The notes under the pieces were generated by a model. That model saw only the letters and a list, made by a program, of their open reading frames with translations. It made no database searches and was not told where the DNA came from. Positions 34,714 through 46,100 of a DNA stretch of 64,000 nt are shown in pieces. A program made the translations under genes and the position numbers. Positions within the stretch are counted from its first letter, which is position 1, and each line of letters opens with the position of its first letter. The stretch covers positions 155,802,955 through 155,866,954 of the forward strand of contig NC_091122.1 in assembly GCF_040183065.1 (NCBI RefSeq), read 5' to 3'. The DNA comes from Periplaneta americana. Lineage: Eukaryota > Arthropoda > Insecta > Blattodea > Blattidae.

Positions 34714-35920
34714 TTCATAGAATATGTTCAAAACCAAGCTCTCAGACTCATTACTGGTGGAATCAAAACAACTCCAATAAATTCTACGAGATTCCTCACT
34801 AATATTAACAGCATCAAAATGACAATAGAAGAAAAAGCACTGATTCAATATGAAAAACTTATTAGATTACCAGGAAACAATTGGCATTCATACAGTCCTC
34901 TCTGTAGATTGAAAACTCAAAAAAGTTTCATATCCATTGTTCAAGAATTAAAATAGAAAATCAATATCCCGAATTTAAAAGAAAACCTATAAATTAAACC
35001 AAACCCTTTAACTCTATTAAATATGGAATATAATCCAAATTTAACTGAAGAAATACTGAAATCAGAAGTAAACACTGAAATACTAAAACAATTGTCTTTA
35101 GAGACAATTAATATTAGATACCCTCCACAAAACTGGCTTCATTTATACAACGACGGATCCTTGATCTCCAGAGAACAAGGTGCCAGTGCAGGTGTTACGT
35201 GCTGTCTCTTCTCACTTTATAGATGTCTTGGGTATGGAACAACAAGTTTTGATGGAGAAATCATTGCAATAAGTGAAAGTCTCAGGAATCTTCTATGCCA
35301 CATCAGTAAATTAAAAAATGCAGTTATATTGTCAGACTCCAAAGCAGCTATTCTATCAATCGTCTTTAAACACACACCTTCATCTCAAACAGCAGAAATA
35401 ACTAAAATGCTCTCTCAATTAATATCACTCAATAAAAGAATTGTATTCCAATGGATACCATCCCATTGTGGAATCCTGGGAAACGAGAATGCGGATGCTT
35501 TAGCAAAGAAGGGCAGCACTGCTACTTACAGACCTGTTACTAAATCTACGTATTACTCTGTGAAGAGATTTATTAAATCTACATACTTGGACTTCAACAA
35601 ACAAAATTTGATAACACAATCCCAAGGGAAAAAATGGAACTCTCTGCATCAAAATCCACAGTTAATTCCCGATTTACCACGAAAATCGTCTGTAGCTGCA
35701 TTTAGATTGGCAACAGGCCATGATTGTTTGGCCAAACACCTGCATAGAATTGGAATATATCAGTCCCCTAACTGTCCATTGTGCAACTCAAACCAAGAAA
35801 TGGATTCGGAACACCTCAAAATCTGTGCTTCAGTGGCTGGTCATAATATCTTTGAAAAATATTGGAGTGCAAGAGGTCAAATGACTTTATTGTCAAACGC
35901 CTGGCATTAGACAACAACAA
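34714..35920 (+). mobile_element. 5'-truncated I-like non-LTR retrotransposon (RNase H region)
   Basis: A 13-bp direct repeat catatacatgctg (34701-34713 and 35921-35933) brackets the insertion, and an ACA-repeat tail precedes the right one. The 5' part encodes the RT C-terminus (YVQNQALRLITGG). The ORF at 35023-35910 holds an RNase H domain: NDGS, DGEIIAI, LSDSKAA and WIPSHCGILGNENADALAKK, giving the expected D-E-D-D residues. A zinc-knuckle-like C-terminus follows (CPLCNSNQEMDSEHLKIC). The junction region near 34957-35022 has a stop, so it is not intact even within the truncated part. Confidence 0.9.
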
Positions 35921-36136
35921 CATATACATGCTGTACTTTGATACTCGTTTTCTCGATTTTCCAATTTTCAATATTTTGTAACATTCAAAATGCTCTAATG
36001 AATGCAGTTTTCCTCAAATCTCAGTGAAATTTTGCACAGAAGTTCACAAAAGCACGTTAAGTAAACTGACACATGTGTTTTCTTCCGCTATTGAAAAGTA
36101 TTCAAATCACCATGTGTTGAGGATGTGATAAGTTAA

Positions 36137-36137
36137 A

Positions 36138-36188
<51 letters not shown>
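36137..36188. repeat. (AAT)n microsatellite
   Basis: About 17 AAT units, followed by a short TA run and poly-T. Confidence 0.97.
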
Positions 36189-36275
36189 TAACAACTACAA
36201 GGGTATATATATATATATTTTTTTTTTCGGAATATGTATGATAAGACTTTTCTTTGTTAAATTTTAACGTACCTC

Positions 36276-36315
36276 GTTTACATGTTTCGACCTATTTATG
36301 GGTCATCTTCAGAAC
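36276..36315 (-). ncRNA. Hammerhead-ribozyme-like motif, second Penelope-like terminus
   Basis: On the minus strand: CTGAAGA (36312-36306), an unpaired T, stem II GACC with GGTC (36304-36301 and 36292-36289), GAAA (36288-36285), a short stem III (AC with GT) and a GTA triplet ending at 36279. A 3-bp stem I (GTT with AAC) closes it. The layout is the same as at 8086-8128, including the extra T. No Penelope coding is recognised nearby. Weaker stem I makes activity less likely than in the first copy. Confidence 0.45.
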
Positions 36316-36839
36316 TGATCATTGTTGGTCTTGGCACCACTTGTTCTGTTTCCTGTGAGGGTGTGTTCCTGTGGTATAGTGTAGAGTCAAAGAGTGTGTG
36401 TTTTTTTTTCAAAAGTAATTGGAAAAATATGAAAAGCATGTGCCATATTTTACATATAAGTATCAGAAATATAGTAAATATAAATTTAAAGAAAAAGTTA
36501 TGTAAACTTAGGAAATTGAGACAATTATAATTCAGTATTAAAAAAAATATATTATAAGTAAACTAATTGGAATGTCAAAGTGAAAATTTATGTATTGCAT
36601 GTCCACATTGTAAGAAATATAGATTAATTGATGTAAAAATGTAGAAGTTAGAAATTTCACAGATCCATAGCCTTAAGTGCAAATTGCTCGTGTTGGTTTG
36701 TGCAGCTAAAAAGTCACGACCACCATGAACTAAGTCGCACGAAAAGGAACTATAGTATAAAAAGTTGCTTAGTGTTACCGGTATGCATTATAAGAGATAA
36801 ACGATTTACTTCAAAGTTATCTTTATCGGACTTGAATGA

Positions 36840-36930
36840 GGTATTTTTTTTTTAAATCCGCCTGGACCCCGGACAAAGGCCTAAAAAGGAGAATATGTCC
36901 AGACAAAAGAGGGCGTCTGGTCACCCTATA
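36840..36930 (-). repeat. Interspersed repeat fragment (tccgg-rich)
   Basis: On the minus strand it reads gtgaccagacgccctctttt, gtctggacatattctcc, ggggtccaggcggattt. A diverged copy lies on the + strand at 49785-49870. The gggtgaccag-type end recalls a hAT-derived MITE, but no target duplication was found. Confidence 0.5.
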
Positions 36931-37555
36931 ATAATTATCGTAAGTCGGGCAATATTTCGAGAAGGTAAAGCCCACGCCCAAATAGGGCATAATGATGTCA
37001 CTAACCTAGAGGCCTTATAGGCATTGGTGGTTCCTGCTAGGAGGTAATTCTTCCGTCTACGCAACTCTCTAGAACCATCAACGCATGCAAGCACTACTTC
37101 ACAACCATGCAGTATCCTTGGGACGTCACCTGCATAAGATATACTAAATTAAAGAATGAATGTCTGAAGGTTCTCTAAAGAAATAAATGCATGTTTTAAT
37201 TGTAGTAAAGATTTACTAACACATTCATAACAATTTGTTTAAAAAAATATCAAAATTAGATACATTTAAACATCTACAATACTGAGATCACACTTTCCAA
37301 ACATCCACTTCTTTTGTTACAATTTGTACATTTGCTCTCTAATAAATCAACATGAAGGATGAGCTACTACAGGGTACTATACGATGCAATGAAATGATTG
37401 GACGGATAATGTACTATTTTACAACAAAAAAAATTAATTTCTAAAGTAAACTCAATCACAGTCTCTCAACAATCATATTGATTGGTTTCGGTGGAATATG
37501 GACGCAGTGTAGAACAACGCCCACTTGTACTTAACACAGCAGGTTATTGCAACAA
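36931..37555 (-). other. Region downstream of the ec stop codon; possible 3' UTR
   Basis: Follows the stop codon of the USP53/54-like gene on the minus strand. A variant polyadenylation signal, ATTAAA, is at 37200-37195; I saw no AATAAA in this stretch. No other gene is visible. Transcript evidence would be needed to place the end. Confidence 0.35.
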
Positions 37556-40500
37556 TCAGTTCCTGGGCCTGAACCGGGACATGTAGTAGTCACAGTCGCT
37601 GCAGTATATCGCGGGGGGCGTCACTTGCTTCTTTCGACAGAGATGGCAAGCGTTATCGATGACTGGAGGCAGCTTCTTTTCAACACGCCTTCCTGCGTCT
37701 TTGTTGCCATTCTGGTTTTGTCCTTCTTTCGTGTTTGCTTGGGGTTGTCTCACTGGTGGGTGCTGGTATGGTGGAGCGGCTTGCTGTGTTTGTTGAGAGT
37801 AAGAAGGGTCACCCACACGTCCTGCAGTCTGTTGGTTCGATGCATTCATCATTGGTTGCCTCTGCTGATACTGAAGGGGATGACCTGGGTGTCCGTTACT
37901 CAGTGCAGGTAGAGAGTGATGAACCGTATTTGCAAACTGCTGCTGTTGTTGCTGTTGATGGTGATAATACAGCATGTTCGATTGGTGATGGGGTTGTGGA
38001 GGGTGCTGGTATTCAGGAGGGATTTGAATGATGTCATTGTATCCAGGTAACGACGCACTGGAAACACTGTTTCCTTGTTGCTCTGGAAACTGATTCACTG
38101 TTGGATGAGATACAGATTGTTGATGGGAAGGCATCATTACTCTTTGTTGATGGTGGTAGAGGTTCTGTTGAGGTGCCGTGCCAGGTGGTAGGTAACTGGG
38201 GTGCGTGTTGCGGTCCTGGGTATGACCGTACATCTGATGTGGTATAGGTACATGTTGATAGGGTGGATGGACGCGTATCTGATCACTGGAAACAGGGTAA
38301 TGATGAACTTGTTGAGTCCGCAGCATGTCTGGGTGAATAGGCTTGTAGGGTGATCTTGGGTCGTGTTGTGGAATCTGGTGCTGTAACTGGACATGTGTTT
38401 GTTGAGGGACATGTTGTGTTTGCTGTGGTGGATGTTGGTAACCTGTGTTATACTGATTAGTGTTGTGTGTGGGTTGCAATGGCACTTTTTGATATGGGGG
38501 ATGTGGATGTTCGACCAGTTTTGGCTGCTGCTGGTACGGAGTCTCTTTAACATTCAGCATCGCTCTTGATTCTGGATGAAGCTCAGAGCCTTGGAGGCTC
38601 CTCACTTCGATGTGAGGTTCAGATGGCTGTGATTGAGCTTCCTGCTTGCTGTTGAATGCCGACCTCAGAACTCGCTCCAGGATTGGGTTTGGAATATAAT
38701 TGTCCTCCTCTTCATCCTCTGCAGTTGCAACGAGTATCACCTGGTCACAGAACGTAACATTTTTCTTCTTTCCAGTCCTTTTCCTCACCTCTTTATCTGT
38801 ATTTCCAGGAGATATTGACTCGTTTTTAGTTTCTGTATTAGGCGAGGCATTCGCAGTGGGTAACAACTCATGGACTTCCTGTTCGGACACTGCATTTCCA
38901 CCTACAGACAACAAGCACTCTACAGACGAACCACTAGAACTATTACGTTTCTTAACAGAAAGCACCCCTGTGTCAAACACGTTATCCGACCTGTTTTCAC
39001 GCAAGTTCGGTGGACAGTTTGTCAAGAAGTTTGTACTGGAATCGAAACTCGCATTCAGGTTCACACTTGGCTGCACCGTTTGGGAACCAGACGTAGTCCG
39101 TTCATGAGGCAAGAAAGGGGACACTCTACCACTAGCACCATTTGTTACAGGAACTGAAAAAGTAGGATTTTTGAGAGCTGAACTTGTTACAGTTTTAGCA
39201 AGTCTAACTTCAGGTTCTGTGTTACACACTGGCATCTGAGTCTTGAGCACACCGGTATGCAGACGAATGTTTTCAAACCTCGATGCCAAGTCCTTCACCG
39301 ATGAAGGTTTCTTGTCATGGTTTGTACCGTTTATTGCACCGCTTGCCTCTTGTCCAGACTTATTTGCCGCATCTGCCATACCACTCTGCAGTTTCTTCAG
39401 TTTCCTTTCTGCTTGTTTTGCTTGTAGTTCCTTGAGCCATTCTTCTCCAGACTTCCCAGAGGACGTACTTTCGGGTTCAAAGTCTCTGTTTGCTGCAACA
39501 GACATTTCCTTTGCTAGGATCTGCTGTCGCTTTTGTTGTAGTTGCATTAGAAGACTGCTGGGGGCCACTTGCTGTTGTTGCAGATTTGGTGACAAGCGGT
39601 TCATCTGGACAGACTCCTCAGTGCCGAGGGTCACAAGTTTGTTAATTGCTTCTGTGGCTACTGCAGTATCCAGCGGTGGGGGTGGAGGAGGGAAGTCTTC
39701 ACTTGCTTGTCTGGAATGTGACACAGAATTCAGAGGACTGGGATATGGTGGCAAGGGTAAGTTAGGTGGAGAATTGTTGGACAACTCTGATGGGTTTTCT
39801 TGCTGAGTCTCGCTGCCGTTCTGGTCGTTCTGCTCACACGTGTACACAGTCACACTGCTGTTGTGCTCGTTGTGAACTTCTGCCTGCGTCACTAGTTGAT
39901 TTCCGTGCAAGAACTGACCTCTGCTGTCACAGAGAATCCCTCCATTTGCATACATTACTGCATCACCTTGTATTCTTTGCTGGTAAATGCATTCATTCAC
40001 CGCTTGCGGATGGTTCATGTCTGCACTGTAAGTAGGAAGGTAGGGCAATGACTGAGGCTCAAAGCTATAGTTGTAGGCTGTGGTTGATGTCTGAATGGAA
40101 GGATTATGGGATATTCTGTGGGGCTCGCCAGTGTGACCAGGTCTGTGAAAATGCGAGTATGCCGGATGGAAATTAGAGGAGTCTGACGGCAGAGGGAACT
40201 GAGGCCTCTCCACGCCTGTGCTGTCCCTAGCAGAAGACTCAGGCTTAGCAGAGAGCTGTGAAGTTGTACGTAGTGGAGGGGGAGGAGGAACCTTGGGAAC
40301 GTGCAGAACTTTACCAGCACTCCCGTGGAAACTTTTTCTCATGAGCTTGCTACGCTCAAGATTTGGATTGCCACCGCCGGTATACTCCAAGTGCCCTTCT
40401 GACAAGTACCCGCTGAGGGTGCCGGTTGCGGCGGTTTTATCAGCACCTTTCAAGCCGACACTGCTATCGTCTTGTGAAGCCTTCACTCCAGCCACGCCTT

Positions 40501-41220
40501 TGGACTCTATCCCTCTGTCTGTTCTCCCAACACCTTCTGCGCCTTCTTGTCCTTCCCGCAGATCCGGCATGGATCGATTCTTCCTCCTGATGAGCCCTCC
40601 CATCAGCAGTTTTCTACGTATCTTATGCTGCTTTTTCCCTTGTTTCACCTCGCCGGAAGAATTCCCATTGGCCTTCTTGGACACATCTTCGACTTTATTC
40701 TTTTCTTTCTTACCATCTTTTGGAAGCGTCAGTGAAGCAGAGCTCAATGCCAAGGAATAATCTCTTGTATTTTTGTTTCTCTCCTCACTTCTCGCTCTTT
40801 TCTCCCTGGCATTCTTCTCGTCATCCTTCTTCTTTCCTAAGATGCCTCGCCCTGAGTACAGGCTCCGTTCCCTCCCTGGACGGTCGTATAGCACATATTC
40901 TTCATCTTCCACAATGTGGTTGTTGTCATTACCTGCCCGTGCTTTGCCTCCTCTGGAGCTCCCTCCCAGCTTCTTCTTCGGCAGAGTTGCGTAGATCTCG
41001 ATGTTCTTAGAAGGCTTGTCCATTGTTGTGGTGGTAGCTACAGTTGTTCCGCCTGCTGGGATCTGAGTCAGCAGCTCACGACTGTTTTGCCGAGAATGCT
41101 GTGAAGAAGCTGTTTTGTCCCTCGAGCTCTGGCGGGAATGGTTACCAGCAGATTTGCTACCAGAACTTCGGCCACTACCACCACTCCCTTCTCTACTGTG
41201 ACGTATTTCTAAGCCACCAT
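37556..41220 (-). CDS. ec: USP53/USP54 (echinus)-like protein, last coding exon
   Basis: The exon begins after a minus-strand acceptor (tgtgttacag|AT) at 41220 in phase 1, completes DDGGLEIRH with the previous exon, and ends at a stop at 37556, about 1,220 residues. It is low-complexity and probably disordered. It has Ser/Arg-rich repeats (SRQSSRDKTASSQHSRQNSR), proline runs (FPPPPPPLDTAV), a conserved-looking block KKKNVTFCDQVILVATAEDE containing a KNVTF motif that fits the PP1-docking RVxF pattern, His/Gln/Pro-rich stretches with a 7-Gln run, and a C-terminal CHLCRKK...YCSDCDYYMSRF four-cysteine motif. In Drosophila, echinus acts in sorting and death of interommatidial cells in the pupal eye. 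Docking and zinc binding are inferences. Confidence 0.9.
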
Positions 41221-41339
41221 CTGTAACACAGACACACAATAAAATTAACGTAAGTATCGATACACAATACAGACAGAGTGTTACAGATGGACTCCCCTCA
41301 AGCACAGATGTGAAATATTTTAATAGATAGATAGATTTA

Positions 41340-42010
41340 TTCGTTCCATAATATTCTTACATTTACTTTATAGCATAGAATAAAGAACATGTCCAATTCT
41401 TACGTTTAACATATAAAATGCAAACATGAAATATTTACAGAATTAATACCTTAATAACAATAATATTTTATACAATGCAATATGTTTACCATTTAATAGT
41501 ATTAAAATATTTACACAGTACTGTGAAATGTCAAGAATTCATCTACAGAATAGAAAGTGTGAGATATTAAGTAATTTTTTGTTTTACCTTAAATAATGCA
41601 CTGTTTTGGCTATGATTCTTAATGTTTTCAGGAAGACTATTGAACATTTTTATCGCCATGTAACATACTCCCCTTTGATAGCATGATAAATTTGATGATT
41701 AACATATGAAAATCATTCTTTCTGCAGGTATTTGTACTATGTATGGCTGAATTAGTTGGAAAATTTTCTTTATTAGACCTATGTAAGAGGAAATTTATTA
41801 AAGAGTATATGTACTGATTTATTAAGGTCAGAATCTCTAATTTTTTTTAAAATAATCTATATGATTCTCTAGCCTTTGCTCCAACTATTATTCTAATAGC
41901 TCTTTTTTGTAATAAGAATATGTTTTTACTATCTGCAGAACTCCCCAAAATAATATTCCGTAGGACATAATGGAATGAAAATATGCAATATATATTGTCT
42001 TATGATACTG
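41340..42010 (-). pseudogene. LINE reverse-transcriptase C-terminal remnant
   Basis: The minus strand reads YFHSIMSYGIILWGSSADSK, NIFLLQKRAIRIIVGAKARE, then KLEILTLINQYIYS and NTCRKNDFHMLI after frameshifts. This YFHSxMSYG...LQKRAIRII block is the C-terminal RT region common in Jockey/CR1-group insect elements. It lacks the RT core and is interrupted by stops. It extends to about 41340, near the last exon. Confidence 0.72.
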
Positions 42011-42267
42011 CTGTTTAGAAATTGTTGTAACGACCTAATTACGAAGCATGCTAAGCTAAGTTTGGGGGTTTTTTCTTCAACATGATTTTTCCAATTTAAT
42101 TTAATCTCGGTATTCCTCAGCCTTTAGATCACACGTAATTTTAAAATTTCTACAGCTTGTAATTAGACTATTCTTCCTCCCATTCCTATTTCCGTGCACG
42201 TTCCCCAGAAATTGATTGAATTGTGTTCACTATTATATTGGTTGTACTAAATGAATGAACGAGCCGA

Positions 42268-43759
42268 TGTGACCCACATGAAGGGCAAAGGACTCCTAAT
42301 AGGGGAAGGCCCAATGGTCAGAATTCCGAGTTACTGAGATTCTTTCCTTCTAGTTGTCAATTCTGAGTTATTGAGATTCTTTTCTTTTAACTGTCAATTC
42401 CGAGTTACTGAGATACTTTTCTTTTATTAGTCAATTCCGAGTTACTGAGATTCTTTTCTTCTAGTTGTCAATTCCGAGTTACTGAGATTCTTTTCTTCTA
42501 GTTGTCAATTCCGAGTTACTGAGATTCTTTTCTTTTAGTTGTCAATTCCGAGTTACTGAGATACTTTTCTTTTAGTTGTCAATTCTGAGTTACTGAGATT
42601 CTTTTCTTGTAGTTGTCAATTCTGAGTTGTTGAGATTCCTCTCTTTTTAACTGTTAATCACAGAATCCTCAGAAAAAATAAATCCTTATTATTTTTACAG
42701 TGGGATTTGTTAGAAGAAGACTGTGACAGTTTTCTGCACTATTGCCAATAAGCACCAACCAACATCACATGCAACTGTTAGTGACTTTTTATTATCTAGA
42801 CTTATTCTTAAGAAGTAAGTCAATCATACGCAAATATTACCCTTAAAATTACTTTTCAATCATCTTAATGTATCCACCTGTTTGCTGACAACATGAAGTC
42901 CACTATAGTCCACTGTAGTCTTTTCAGTTCTTGTTTTTCATGAGAAATAACGGGTATTTTGATCGGTGTTCATTATGAATGCACCACAGACAAGTAGGAG
43001 TATCAGAAAGATGAAATCGGTGTAGGTACAATTGTGTGACAATGTGACCTGTTCTGGCTCTTGTTAAAAATGTTTGAACATGTCTGGGCAAGTTTCTGTA
43101 CATTTCCAGGTCATTTGGTTTCTTTTGTACAGACTGTAAAATTTTCCTTTGTCAGAAGAGCCAATTGTTGATCCATAAGTTTATGAAATGAGATCTTACT
43201 GAAGCAAAGGCATTGGATAGAGATATCACTTGAAGAGGTCTTGGTTGCAAATATGTTGCCTGTTTTGCAATATTATCGACTTTCTCGTTTCCAGGTATAC
43301 CACAATGACTAGGTATCCATTGAAATGTTATTTCCTTTTGGAGTTCTTTTAGTTTACTTAGTTGTTTCTGAATTGGAATAATTCTATGTGCATATAGGTT
43401 TGGAACATATTTGATTATATTAAATATAGCTCCCTTGGAGTTGGTAAGTTTGCAAATAGATTTTTTAGAAATTTGAGTGACACACTGAAGAGCAGCATCA
43501 ATAGCTAGCAATTCAGCAATTCTTCAACTAGAAGAAAAGAATCTCAGTAACTCGGAATTGACAACTAGAAGAAAAGTATCTCAGTAACTCGGAATTGACA
43601 ACTAAAAGAAAAGAATCTCAGTAACTCGGAATTGACAACTAGAAGAAAAGAATCTCAGTAACTCGGAATTGACAACTAGAAGAAAAGAATCTCAGTAACT
43701 CGGAATTCTGGCCATTTGAGTTTCCCCTATTAGGAGGCCTTTGCCCTTCATGGGTCACA
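42268..43759. mobile_element. Foldback-like composite with minisatellite arms
   Basis: The outer ends are inverted copies: tgtgacccacatgaagggca at 42268 and, inverted, tgtgacccatgaagggca at 43759. Both run through aggcctcctaataggggaa-type sequence and agaattccgagttactgag into 37-bp tandem units (gtcaattccgagttactgag, attcttttcttctagtt). The left arm has about nine units (42322-42655) and the right arm about five (43515-43708). The core holds an RNase H retroelement fragment. No clear target duplication is visible. Arms made of tandem repeats in inverted orientation are characteristic of foldback transposons. Confidence 0.7.
42890..43520 (-). pseudogene. RNase H fragment of an I/Jockey-like retroelement
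   Basis: The minus strand reads AELLAIDAALQCV, then KEITFQWIPSHCGIPGNEKV and DNIAKQATYLQPRP. The WIPSHCGIPGNExVD signature belongs to retroelement RNase H. Downstream in a shifted frame is RARTGHIVTQLYLHRF with CLWC, the usual zinc-knuckle end. It lies entirely between the two arms of the foldback-like element, with its 3' end toward the left arm. The first RNase H aspartate region is missing. Confidence 0.8.
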
Positions 43760-43917
43760 ATTAAAATTACTTTTAAGGAAAATAAAATATTCTACAGACA
43801 AAGCTTCTGCAAGTTGCCACAGTGCGACACACAAAATTCTAACGCAATAGGTAGATCAAATTCTGGAGTACTCTTCCCCATTTACACAGGAGGTGTTTAT
43901 TAATGTCTACCACTCAC

Positions 43918-44269
43918 CATCCTTGTCTGCACCATTGCTCTGGTTCTCTTGCTGCGTCTGCAGCAGGCGTCGATGAAGACTCCGCACCCGCATCACACAG
44001 GTGTTGTGCTTCATGCGTGCGAATGTCAGGGTCTGTGGGTTGTTGTATGGAGCGTCCATGGCAGCACGAGCCTTTGTAACAGCAGCATGGCAGAGAACGA
44101 GGGCTGTCTCCAAGTCACTGGCCTCTTCAGTGGCGCGGGATTTGTCCAGCAGCTGATCTGCTTCCAGACACAGACGCTCGCAGTCGTCTCCTGTAGCTGG
44201 CACTCTGGCTTGCTGGTACAGGCAACCTGTGCCTCCACCTGCCTGCAGTCCCTCTGGTATCTGTGCCAA
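43918..44269 (-). CDS. ec: USP53/USP54 (echinus)-like protein, helical exon
   Basis: Internal exon of 352 bp encoding 117 residues plus one base. The acceptor is tgtgttgcag|TTG (phase 0) and the donor GGATG|GTGAGT (phase 1). Residues LCLEADQLLDKSRATEEASD, LETALVLCHAAVTKARAAMD and FARMKHNTCVMRVRSLHRRL form predicted amphipathic helices like the MIT-type region described after the USP domain in this family. The next exon continues in phase as KDDGGLEIRH. Further exons might exist in the 10.8-kb intron to its 5' side; none was recognised. Confidence 0.85.
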
Positions 44270-44466
44270 CTGCAACACAAATAGTAACGTAAATTAGGAT
44301 GCTTAATGAGTAACGTTACCTATTCCAATAAGATTCTGATTAGTTCCATCACAACATTATATTTTATAAAATAAATTATTAACAAGATTACATACAGAAT
44401 TTAAAACATTACTTGGGACAAAAAAATATTAATAAGGAGCTTCATTTATCATCATTACATTTAATA

Positions 44467-45401
44467 CAGTCGGACCATCGGATCTGTGCCCCAGTAAGAT
44501 ATGCGAACTGAACTCTAATTCCTTCTCAGCCTCTGCAATTCATTTCTCTCCCTGCATTCCTATCTCTCTCCCTTTCTGTACCCCACTACTCACAATTTTG
44601 GCCTTCTTGCGGAACAGTTTACAATATTTGCACTTGCAGTCTCCAGTGTTGTCAACTCAGCATGAATACTGTAGCACGGAGTGGCAAAAGAAATATTATT
44701 AAGCAAGTACGTAATAGCATTTTGCGATGAAGAGAAACAAACAGGTCAATATCTGTTTCCTATAAATCAGGCAACGAAAAGAGCAACTGATATCACAGGT
44801 GAGGCTTACTTTATTTCAATTGATTATGTATTAAAATTACTTACTTAACTAATACTAATAATACAACATTTTATGTAATTTATATAGAGAGGTCAGAACT
44901 CCTAATAAAGAAAATCAGGAGAGAGGGAGTCTGTGCAGGAGATGAAAAGCTAGAATCACCAGAGAAGAACAGACAAAGGGAACTTTTTATTATTGTAGAT
45001 GATATGAACCAATGTATTTTAAGAAGAAAGATACAAGAATTTTATACCGTTCAGAAAGAAGTTTCAACATTGAAGAAATTACTGAAGCTTGCGAGAGAAG
45101 TAATAATTTCCAAGGTTGGAGAGAAAAACTACGGAAAGTGATTCGAGACATGGGATTTAGGTTTAAAAATATGTTGAAATACAAGATGTATTTTGATTGA
45201 AAGAAATAATACTGTAGCATGGAGGACCAGTTATTTATGACACTGTTTGACGGAAGTTTGGCAACATCCCTATTCGGCAAGGTTCGTGGCCTGCTGTTTA
45301 ACGTGGTGGGAGGAAAGTGAGTGGAATGGAGTGAGTACAGGCGTTAACTTTTCCAAGAACGACGACAGCGCTGAAGGGGCACAGATCCAATGGTCCGACA
45401 A
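44467..45401. mobile_element. TA-flanked IS630/Tc1-type element with transposase relic
   Basis: Ends: GTCGGACCATCGGATCTGTG continuing to CCCC on the left, and the inverted copy with one substitution on the right (to 45399); TA lies on both sides (44465-44466 and 45402-45403). The two outermost bases differ between the ends. Inside, 45012-45200 reads ILYRSERSFNIEEITEACER and WREKLRKVIRDMGFRFKN, which aligns with the N-terminal region of the transposase at 46505-47924 (LREILKKMKFRYVKN). No catalytic residues remain. It lies in the large ec intron. Confidence 0.7.
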
Positions 45402-45529
45402 TAACTTTCTAGTTTTGGCTTATATGTACAAACCCAGAAACAAAATTTGGGCCACCTGAATTTTGTTTCAGGGTTTGTACATCTCAATTGACGATATATC
45501 AGAGAAAGAATAATGAATTGTTTGTATAT

Positions 45530-46100
45530 ATCTGAAATTTGGTTAGTGTAAGATGAACCCAGAAAAGACGAAACTAATGACTAACGCGTCTGAAGACCGG
45601 ATCCACTTAAATGGCCAGCCACTAGAATATGTGGAAGATTATACCTACCTGGGCCAGAACCTGTCTTTCTCCAGCAGTTCAGAGAAAGAAATAAAGAGAC
45701 GAATCAGTATGGCATGGAAGAAGTTCTGGTCTCTGAAGTTCATACTTACAAATTCCAGAAGCTAAGCTTGAAGGTTGAGACCCTGGAAAAATGTATATTA
45801 CCAGTCCTACTGTATGGATGCCAAACCTGGTCCCTAACATCAAAACAGAGGCGTACTGTATGCTTCAAACCTGCCAACGCAGTATGGAAAGAAAAATCCT
45901 GCAACTTTCTCTGAGGAACAAATTAAGGAACGAGGAGCTACGCAACAGTACCTGCATGAAAGACGTCCTAAACACCGCCGAAAGCCTGAAGTGGAAATGG
46001 GGAGGGCACGTGGTAAGGATGGACCACAGACGATGGACGCATAGACTCACATTGTGGGATCTCATGATCGGCAGAAGAAGAGTGGGACGCCAGACGACTA
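45530..46100 (+). pseudogene. RTE/CR1-like LINE, left part (target of the DD82E element)
   Basis: Reads MNPEKTKLMTNASED, EYVEDYTYLGQNLSFSSSSE, KCILPVLLYGCQTWSLTSKQ, then MERKILQLSLRNKLRNEELR, WGGHVVRMDHRRWTHRL and RRRVGRQTT over shifted frames. This is the post-RT region of an endonuclease-RT type LINE, 5'-truncated near 45530. It is interrupted at a TA by the transposon and continues at 48001 with RWADFFKK. Confidence 0.82.

Larger units (their letters stand above)
41221..43917 (-). other. ec: ec intron (between the last two coding exons)
   Basis: GT-AG intron of 2.7 kb on the minus strand: donor GGATG|GTGAGT at 43918/43917, acceptor at 41221. It holds a LINE remnant (41340-42010) and the foldback-like element (42268-43759), which fill most of it. 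Confidence 0.85.

Noticed and set aside
37547-41226. Plus-strand open frames opposite the large ec exon (for example 39243-39806)
   Set aside because: They are antisense shadows of the minus-strand coding exon, with no domain of their own.
45247-45459. 70-codon plus-strand frame next to the LINE
   Set aside because: It crosses the right terminus of the TA-flanked element and has no domain, so it cannot be one gene.
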